From Stappia sp. WLB 29 (GTDB lineage Bacteria > Pseudomonadota > Alphaproteobacteria > Rhizobiales > Stappiaceae), in the NCBI RefSeq assembly GCF_023507705.1, contig NZ_JALBGD010000008.1, positions 186,001 through 250,000 of the forward strand: a stretch of DNA of 64,000 nt, in the 5' to 3' direction. Positions 58,132-64,000 of this stretch are shown in pieces (the first letter of the stretch is position 1; every line of letters starts with the position of its first letter). A program made the position numbers and the translations under genes. The notes beneath the pieces are model-generated. The model was not told the origin of the DNA, ran no database searches, and worked only from the letters and a program-made list of their open reading frames with translations.

Positions 58132-59673
58132 ATGAGCCGCCGCGTCGCCCTTGCCGGCTTCCTGCACGAGACCAACACCTTCGCACCCTCGCTCGCCACC
58201 ATGGCCGAGTTCGAGCAGGGCGGCGGCTACCTGCCGCTGTCGCGGGGCGAGGAAATCCTGGAGCGCTCCGTCGGCGTCAATCTCGGCATTTCCGGCGCCA
58301 TCGCCCATGGCCGCGCCGCCGGTTGGGACATGGTGCCGGTGCTGTGGACGGGGGCTATCCCCTCCGCCCATGTGACGCGCGAGGCCTACGAGCGCATCGC
58401 CGGCGAGATCGTCGAGGGCATTGCCGCCGCCGGCCCGCTCGACGGCGTCTGCCTCGACCTGCACGGCGCGATGGTCGCCGAGCATCTCGACGACGGCGAG
58501 GGCGAGCTGATCGCCCGCGTGCGCCAGGTCGTCGGCCCGAATGTTCCCATCGCCGTCAGCCTCGACCTGCACGGCAACACGACGCAGCAGATGGTCGATG
58601 CGGCCGACCTGCTGGTCGCCTTCCGCACCTATCCGCATGTCGACATGGCCGAGACAGGCCGCCGCGCGGCCGAAGGCCTGGACCGCCTGATGCAGCGCGG
58701 CAAGCCCTTCGCCCCTGCCTTCCGCCGGCTGCCCTTCCTCATTCCGATCCCCTGGCAGTGCACCTTCATCGAGCCGGCCCGCACCCTCTACCGCGAGCTG
58801 GAGGAGATGGAGGGCGGCGAGGTCGCCAGCCTTTCCTACTGGATGGGCTTTCCCGCCGCCGACATCGCCGAGTGCGGCCAGACCGTGCTGGCCTATGGCG
58901 AGACGCAGGAGGCGGCCGACCGGGCCGCCGACCGCCTGGTCGCGCGCATCATGGAGAGCGAGGCCGCCTTTGCCGGCCGGGCCTTCGGTCCGGACGAGGG
59001 CGTGCGCGAGGCCATGCGCATCGCCAGGGACGCCACCCGCCCCGTCGTCATCGCCGACACGCAGGACAATCCCGGCGCCGGCGGCGATTCCAACACCATG
59101 GGCATGCTGAAGGCCCTGCTGCACAACGGTGCGCAGAACGCGGCCATCGGCCTGATCGTCGATCCCGCCGCCGCCCGCGCCGCGCACGAGGCCGGGGAGG
59201 GGGCGGAGATCGCCATCGCGCTCGGCGGCCAGTCGAACGTTCCGGGCGACAGCCCGCTGGAGGCGACGTTCCGCGTCAAGGCCCTGTCGGACGGCTCGTT
59301 GCACGCGACCGGCCCGTACTACGGCGGCACGCGCATGAATGTCGGCCCGTCCGCCTGCCTTGCCATCGACGGGGTGCAGGTGGTGGTCGCCAGCCACAAG
59401 GCGCAGATGGCCGATCTGGCGATGTACCGCTATGTTGGTGTCGAGCCGACGCGCATGGACATCCTCGTCAACAAGAGCTCGGTGCATTTCCGCGCCGATT
59501 TCGACCCGATTGCCGAGACCGTTCTCGTCTGCACCGCCCCGGGGCCGATGCCCCTCGATCCGGCGGATCTCGCGTGGACGAAACTGCGTCCCGGCATGCG
59601 CCTGTCGCCCGGCGGCCCGGTTCACGATCCGGCCCGTTCCGCGGCGAGGATGCCGCAAGTCACGGAGGGCTGA
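58132..59673 (+). CDS. M81 family metallopeptidase (MlrC-like)
   Basis: The ATG at 58132 (MSRRVALAGFLHETNTF) starts directly on the conserved N-terminus; the open frame before it is unrelated. The 513 residues contain the MlrC N-terminal domain with metal-ligand motifs FLHETNTF, CLDLHGAMV and SLDLHGN, and the MlrC C-terminal domain with DTQDNPGAGGDSNTMGM. MlrC is known for cutting linearised microcystin, but most members lie beside peptide transporters, as here, and probably process imported peptides or modified amino acids. It is followed by a peptide-binding protein gene 105 bases downstream. Confidence 0.9.
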   Translation: MSRRVALAGFLHETNTFAPSLATMAEFEQGGGYLPLSRGEEILERSVGVNLGISGAIAHGRAAGWDMVPVLWTGAIPSAHVTREAYERIAGEIVEGIAAAGPLDGVCLDLHGAMVAEHLDDGEGELIARVRQVVGPNVPIAVSLDLHGNTTQQMVDAADLLVAFRTYPHVDMAETGRRAAEGLDRLMQRGKPFAPAFRRLPFLIPIPWQCTFIEPARTLYRELEEMEGGEVASLSYWMGFPAADIAECGQTVLAYGETQEAADRAADRLVARIMESEAAFAGRAFGPDEGVREAMRIARDATRPVVIADTQDNPGAGGDSNTMGMLKALLHNGAQNAAIGLIVDPAAARAAHEAGEGAEIAIALGGQSNVPGDSPLEATFRVKALSDGSLHATGPYYGGTRMNVGPSACLAIDGVQVVVASHKAQMADLAMYRYVGVEPTRMDILVNKSSVHFRADFDPIAETVLVCTAPGPMPLDPADLAWTKLRPGMRLSPGGPVHDPARSAARMPQVTEG

Positions 59674-59778
59674 TCCGCTACCGGCGATAGGTCTTGAAGG
59701 GGTTTGCGTTGCGGAGCGGGGGGAGTTTCCGCTCCAACAATAAGAAGAAAATCACCTGACCAGAAAAAGGGAAGCATC

Positions 59779-61419
59779 ATGTTGCATGACACTGTCACCA
59801 CCCGCCTGTCCCGGCCCCGCAAGGGCTGGGCGATGAAGGCCCGCCACACCGTCGCCGGCCTGCTTGCCGGTGCGCTGCTGGCCGGAACCGGCCTCGTCAC
59901 CCCGGCCGATGCCGCCGGCAAGACCATCACCGCGGTGATGCATTCGGGCCTGCGCGTGCTCGATCCGATCATCACCACGGCGCATATCAGCCGCAACCAC
60001 GCCTACATGATCTACGACGTCCTGGTCGCGGTGGACGAGAACTTCACCCCGCGTCCGCAGATGGCCGACTGGACGGTCTCCGACGACGGCCTCGTCTACA
60101 CCTTCACCCTGCGCGACGGGCTGAAGTTCCATGACGGCGCCCCGGTCACCTCGGCGGACGCCATCGCCTCGCTGACCCGCTGGGGCAAGCGCGATTCCGG
60201 CGGCCAGTTGATCTTCGACGTCACCGAGAGCCTGGAAGCCAAGGACGACAAGACCTTCGTCTGGACGCTGAAGAGCCCGTTCCCGGCGCTGCTCGACACC
60301 ATCGGCAAGCAGTCGGCGCTGCCGCCCTTCATCATGCCGGAGCGCGTCGCCAGCGGGTCCGCCGACGAGGCCGTCAAGGAGCACATCGGCTCCGGTCCCT
60401 TCGTCTTCGTCGAAGAGGAGTACCAGCCGGGCGTCTCCGTCACCTACCGCAAGTTCGAGGACTACGTTCCGCGCGACGAGCCGGCGAGCTGGATGGCCGG
60501 CGGCAAGGTGGTCCATGTCGATGAGGTCAAGTGGGTGACCATGCCGGACGCCCAGACCGCCATCAACGCGATCATGTCGGGCGAGATCGACTATATCGAG
60601 CAGGTGCAGATCGACCTTCTGCCGATCCTCGCCTCCAGCGAGGACGTGACGGTCGAAACCCGCGACGATCTCGGCTACCAGACCATCGGCCGGATGAACT
60701 TCAAGCACCCGCCCTTCGACAACAAGAAGATCCGCCAGGCCGCCCAGATGGCGCTCAGCCAGGCCGACGTGCTCGGCACGCTGATCGGCAATCCGGACTA
60801 TTACACGGTCTGCGGCGCGATCTTCGGTTGCGGCACCCCGCTCGCCGACGAGTCCGGCGCCGAGACGCTGATCTCCGGCGGCGACATCGAGGGCGCCAAG
60901 AAGCTGCTCGAGGAAGCCGGCTACGACGGCACGCCGGTCGTCCTGATGCAGCCGACGGACGTGGTCAGCCTCACCGCCCAGCCGGTGGTCGCGGCCCAGG
61001 CGATGCGCAATGCCGGCTTCAACGTCGACATGCAGCCGATGGACTGGCAGACTCTGGTGACGCGCCGCGCCAGCCAGGCCAAGCCTTCCGAGGGCGGCTG
61101 GAACATCTTCTTCACCAACTGGCTGGTGCCGGAGATCAATTCGCCCCTGATCAGCCCGATGCTGAACGGCCGCGGCGACAATGCCTGGTTCGGCTGGCCG
61201 ACCGACGAGACGATGGAGGCCCTCAAGGCCGAGTTCATCGCCGCCGACACGCCGGAGAAGCAGAAGGAAGTGGCGGTCAAGATCCAGAAGCACACTCTGG
61301 ACAACGTCCTCTACATCCCGCTCGGCCAGTATGCGTCGCCGCAGGCGCGCAGCAACAAGCTGACCGACATGCTGCCCTCGCCGGTTCCGGTCTTCTGGAA
61401 CGTCAAGAAGGCGGACTGA
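59779..61419 (+). CDS. Peptide/oligopeptide ABC transporter substrate-binding protein
   Basis: The 546-residue protein has a signal peptide (about 1-45, with the hydrophobic core starting after an internal Met at 19 and cleavage after ADA) and the SBP_bac_5 fold: YTFTLRDGLKFHDGAPVTSADAIASL, TIGRMNFKHPPFDNKKIRQA and WNVKK at the end. AAGGGAAG precedes the ATG at 59779. It delivers peptides or related solutes to the Dpp/Opp-type permeases encoded downstream. A strong stem-loop follows the gene. Confidence 0.93.
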   Translation: MLHDTVTTRLSRPRKGWAMKARHTVAGLLAGALLAGTGLVTPADAAGKTITAVMHSGLRVLDPIITTAHISRNHAYMIYDVLVAVDENFTPRPQMADWTVSDDGLVYTFTLRDGLKFHDGAPVTSADAIASLTRWGKRDSGGQLIFDVTESLEAKDDKTFVWTLKSPFPALLDTIGKQSALPPFIMPERVASGSADEAVKEHIGSGPFVFVEEEYQPGVSVTYRKFEDYVPRDEPASWMAGGKVVHVDEVKWVTMPDAQTAINAIMSGEIDYIEQVQIDLLPILASSEDVTVETRDDLGYQTIGRMNFKHPPFDNKKIRQAAQMALSQADVLGTLIGNPDYYTVCGAIFGCGTPLADESGAETLISGGDIEGAKKLLEEAGYDGTPVVLMQPTDVVSLTAQPVVAAQAMRNAGFNVDMQPMDWQTLVTRRASQAKPSEGGWNIFFTNWLVPEINSPLISPMLNGRGDNAWFGWPTDETMEALKAEFIAADTPEKQKEVAVKIQKHTLDNVLYIPLGQYASPQARSNKLTDMLPSPVPVFWNVKKAD

Positions 61420-61436
61420 CCGGGTCCCGAGATCGC

Positions 61437-61461
61437 CCGCCCGGCCCTTGCGGCCGGGCGG
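61437..61461 (+). promoter_or_regulatory. Stem-loop after the peptide-binding-protein gene
   Basis: A perfect ten-base GC stem (61437-61446 with 61452-61461) with a five-base loop lies 18 bases after the stop and is not followed by a T run. It probably protects the binding-protein mRNA or causes partial termination, as in other ABC operons. Confidence 0.6.
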
Positions 61462-61656
61462 ACGGCTCGCAAGGTCCCGTGAAACGCGTCTTTTGAAACA
61501 GACGCAGGCTGCGATCCCGATGCGGACCGGCACTGCCGGCCCGCGCCCCGGTCCCGTGGGCGCGCCCATGACGGCGCCAAGCGGCAGGCCCTCGCACCTC
61601 GACGTCCGGCGGAACGGACCGTTCCGCGCACCCAGGTCCAGGAGCAGCAACCCGCG

Positions 61657-62598
61657 ATGCTAGGCTATATCCTGCGGCGCATCCTCGCCGTCATCCCGGT
61701 GATGATCATCGTCGCCGTCTTCGTTTTCCTGCTGTTGCGGCTGACGCCGGGCGATCCGGCGGCGATCATCGCCGGCGACATGGCGACGCCCGCCCAGCTG
61801 GAGCGCATCCGCACCTCGCTCGGCCTGTCCGAGCCCCTGCACATCCAGTTCGTCACCTGGGTGGGGCTGCTGCTGCAGGGCGACCTCGGCACCTCGCTGA
61901 TCTCCAACACGCCGGTCACGACGATGATCGGCCAGCGCATCTGGCCGACGATCAACATCGCCGTCATGACCATCCTGCTGTCGGTGGCCATCGCCGTGCC
62001 GATGGGCGTGCTCGCCGCCTGGCGGCACCGCACCTGGGCCGACTACGCGGTGATGAGCTTTTCGGTGCTCGGCTTCTCGATCCCCGTCTTCGTCATCGGC
62101 TACATCTTCATCCAGGTCTTCTCCATCGAGCTGCGCTGGCTGCCGGTGCAGGGCTATGCCGCCCCGTCCGACGATTTCGGCCGCTTCCTCGCCAGGGCGA
62201 TCCTGCCCTGCCTGACGCTGGCGACGATCTACGTGGCGCTGATCGCCCGCATGACCCGCGCCTCGATGCTGGAAGTGCTCGGCGAGGACTATATCCGCAC
62301 CGCCCGCGCCAAGGGCGTGGCCGAGCGCATCGTCCTGTTCCGCCATGCGCTGCGCAATGCGGCCGTGCCGATCATGACCATCATCGGCACCGGTTTCGCG
62401 CTGCTGATCGGCGGCGTGGTGGTGACCGAGAGCGTCTTCAACATCCCCGGCATCGGCCGGCTCACGGTCGATGCGATCCTGGCCCGCGACTATCCCGTCA
62501 TCCAGGCGATGATCCTGCTGACCAGCGGTCTCTACGTCTTCATCAATCTGCTGATCGACCTGTCCTACACCCTGTTCGACCCGAGGATCCGCTACTGA
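61657..62598 (+). CDS. Peptide ABC transporter permease (DppB/OppB-like)
   Basis: The 313-residue protein has six membrane helices, starting with LGYILRRILAVIPVMIIVAVFVF, and the permease EAA-type loop DYIRTARAKGVAERIVLFRHALRNA. AGGAG precedes the ATG at 61657. It is the first permease subunit of the transporter and is separated from the binding protein by 237 bases holding a hairpin. Confidence 0.94.
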   Translation: MLGYILRRILAVIPVMIIVAVFVFLLLRLTPGDPAAIIAGDMATPAQLERIRTSLGLSEPLHIQFVTWVGLLLQGDLGTSLISNTPVTTMIGQRIWPTINIAVMTILLSVAIAVPMGVLAAWRHRTWADYAVMSFSVLGFSIPVFVIGYIFIQVFSIELRWLPVQGYAAPSDDFGRFLARAILPCLTLATIYVALIARMTRASMLEVLGEDYIRTARAKGVAERIVLFRHALRNAAVPIMTIIGTGFALLIGGVVVTESVFNIPGIGRLTVDAILARDYPVIQAMILLTSGLYVFINLLIDLSYTLFDPRIRY

Positions 62599-62655
62599 TG
62601 GCCCGCCCGTTCCCGGACCTTGCGTCCCATACCGAGACCCGAAGGAGGACGCGCG

Positions 62656-63540
62656 ATGCAGGCTGACCCGCAACCCGCCTCCCGCATGCAGTGGCTGTTC
62701 GGGGCCATCGCCCTGCCGGCCGGCTGGCGCCTCGGCGCCGGCCCGATCGTCGCCGCGCTCGTGCTCGTGGTGATCGTCGCCTCGGCGCTGCTGGCGCCGC
62801 TCATCGTGCCGCACGACCCCATGACCATGGACGCCGTCCAGCGCCTCAAGGGGCCGAGCGAGATGTATCCGCTGGGCACCGACGCCTATGGCCGCGACGT
62901 GCTCTCGCGCGTCGTCACCGGCGGGCGCATCTCGCTGCTGATCGGCATCGGCGCGGCCGTCGTCAGCGTGCTGATCGGCCTGCTGATCGGCCTCGTCTCC
63001 GGCTTCTTCCGCACGGCCGACGCCATCATCATGCGCATCATGGACAGCCTGATGGCGATCCCCTCGATCCTGCTGGCCATCGCGCTGGTCGCGCTCAACG
63101 GGCCGAGCATCTGGTCGGTGATGGCGGCGATCACCATCCCCGAGATCCCGCGCGTGGTGCGCCTCGTGCGCTCCGTCGTGCTGTCGGCGCGCGAGGAACC
63201 CTATGTCGAGGCGGCCATCGCCCTCGGCTCCTCCATGCCCAAGATCCTGTGGCAGCACCTGATGCCCAACACCCTGGCGCCGCTGACGGTGCAGGGCACC
63301 TATATCTGCGCCTCCGCCATCCTCACCGAGGCGATCCTCTCCTTCCTCGGCGCCGGCGTTTCCACCGAGATCCCGACTTGGGGCAACATCATGGCCGAGG
63401 GCCGCGTCTACTTCCAGCTCAAGCCTTCGCTGATCTTCTGGCCGGGCCTGATGCTGTCGCTGTGCATCCTGTCCATCAACCTGCTCGGCGACACGGCCCG
63501 CGACGTGCTCGATCCGCGCCTGAAGAAGCGGGAGGCCTGA
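62656..63540 (+). CDS. Peptide ABC transporter permease (DppC/OppC-like)
   Basis: The ATG at 62656 has GAAGGAGG upstream (62641-62648) and is preferred over the TTG at 62620. The 294-residue protein has the OppC_N segment, PLGTDAYGRDVLSRVVTGGR and the EAA loop REEPYVEAAIALGSSMPKILWQHLMPN. It pairs with the DppB-like subunit. The ATPase gene starts 2 bases after its stop. Confidence 0.94.
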   Translation: MQADPQPASRMQWLFGAIALPAGWRLGAGPIVAALVLVVIVASALLAPLIVPHDPMTMDAVQRLKGPSEMYPLGTDAYGRDVLSRVVTGGRISLLIGIGAAVVSVLIGLLIGLVSGFFRTADAIIMRIMDSLMAIPSILLAIALVALNGPSIWSVMAAITIPEIPRVVRLVRSVVLSAREEPYVEAAIALGSSMPKILWQHLMPNTLAPLTVQGTYICASAILTEAILSFLGAGVSTEIPTWGNIMAEGRVYFQLKPSLIFWPGLMLSLCILSINLLGDTARDVLDPRLKKREA

Positions 63541-63542
63541 CC

Positions 63543-64000
63543 GTGCTGTTCAAGACCCGCACATTCGACGAGGCCGCCAACGTCCTCACCATCACCGACC
63601 TGACGGTGCGCCTTGCCGGCAACCCCGCCGCCAAGCCGATCCTCGACGGCATCTCGCTGCAGATCCGCGAGGGCGAGACGGTCTGCCTCGTCGGCGAGAG
63701 CGGCTCCGGCAAGTCGGTGACCTCGCTCGCCGTCATGGGACTGCTGCCCAAGGGCGCGCTCGAGGTGGCCGGCGGCCGCATCGACCTTGAGGGCCGCAAC
63801 CTGCTGGAATTCTCGCCCCAGGCGATGCGCGACATGCGCGCCAGCAAGATCTCGATGATCTTCCAGGAGCCGATGACCGCGCTCAACCCGGTCATGCGCG
63901 TCGGCGCCCAGATCGAGGAGGTGCTGGACACCCACGCCAAGCTTCCGGCGCGGGAGAAGAAGGCCCGCGTCCTCGACATCATGAACCAGGTGCACCTGCC
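63543..64000 (+). CDS. Peptide ABC transporter ATP-binding protein (DppD-like), 3' partial
   Basis: A GTG at 63543, two bases after the previous stop, opens a frame running off the window; 152 codons are visible. Residues 14-60 contain LTITDLTVRL and Walker A GESGSGKSV, and the Q-loop appears as FQEPMTALNP. These identify an Opp/Dpp-type ATPase. The remainder, and probably a second ATPase, lie to the right. Confidence 0.9.
   Translation, partial: MLFKTRTFDEAANVLTITDLTVRLAGNPAAKPILDGISLQIREGETVCLVGESGSGKSVTSLAVMGLLPKGALEVAGGRIDLEGRNLLEFSPQAMRDMRASKISMIFQEPMTALNPVMRVGAQIEEVLDTHAKLPAREKKARVLDIMNQVHL

Noticed and set aside
58132-59673. Microcystin degradation (mlr) cluster
   Set aside because: Only an MlrC-like protein is present, without MlrA, MlrB or MlrD. 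The peptide ABC transporter context is the common, general setting of M81 proteins.
1-64000. CRISPR arrays, tRNA or rRNA genes, insertion sequences
   Set aside because: Read through for direct repeats with spacers, cloverleaf-like segments and transposase motifs; none was recognised. A tRNAscan or ISfinder search could still find a short one.

Overview
The window is high-GC DNA, almost fully coding, with short gaps, ATGA-coupled operons and alphaproteobacterial gene families: NsrR/truncated-haemoglobin, a matPQMAB-type malonate operon, DUF2585, DUF930, and GntR/IclR regulators beside TRAP and peptide ABC transporters. The best reading is a marine Hyphomicrobiales (Rhizobiales) chromosome, possibly Stappiaceae. 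The host is an inference from gene content; there is no rRNA or other marker to prove it. I saw no tRNA, rRNA, IS element or CRISPR array.

Bases 1-19752 are one reading frame, open from the first base, so the gene begins upstream. It is the 3' end of a trans-acyltransferase polyketide synthase/NRPS megasynthase. In order it reads KS-DH-KR-ACP, KS-DH-ACP, KS-DH-ACP, KS-KR-ACP, KS0-ACP, C-A-PCP, TE. No AT domain is present. The fifth KS has lost its HGTGT histidine. The adenylation pocket has an acidic residue where basic-amino-acid pockets often do, so the product is probably a long polyketide chain capped with Arg or a similar residue and released by the TE. The trans-AT, the loading modules and any tailoring enzymes must lie outside the window.

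Bases 19897-30761: an SPFH/Band-7 gene coupled to a membrane-tethered periplasmic binding protein and a small membrane protein; a facing ParA-like ATPase with two DUF697-like membrane proteins; two glycosyltransferase-like genes that overlap tail to tail; a DUF2585 protein; release factor 3; and a NUDIX hydrolase.

Bases 30858-39943: a PiT phosphate transporter; a DUF2157/GDYXXLXY membrane pair; an NsrR-trHb nitrosative-stress operon with a strong palindromic operator; an ABC-F ATPase; a FadR-type regulator; an L,D-transpeptidase lipoprotein; and the regulator of the next operon.

Bases 39970-46027: a complete malonate catabolic unit, with a GntR regulator (MatR/GtrA type), a matO-like operator, a TRAP transporter (matPQM), malonyl-CoA decarboxylase (matA) and malonyl-CoA synthetase (matB), closed by a strong terminator. 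MatB makes malonyl-CoA, the usual PKS extender, so a metabolic link to the megasynthase is possible but unproven.

Bases 46036-57900: an exported rhodanese, a globin-coupled chemoreceptor with a C-terminal CZB domain, a HerA-like ATPase, an RND efflux pair, DoxX, a TonB-like DUF930 protein and an IclR regulator. Bases 57977-64000: an 18-bp palindrome between the IclR gene and a divergent M81 (MlrC-like) peptidase plus Dpp/Opp-type peptide ABC transporter operon. The ATPase gene of that operon runs off the right edge.
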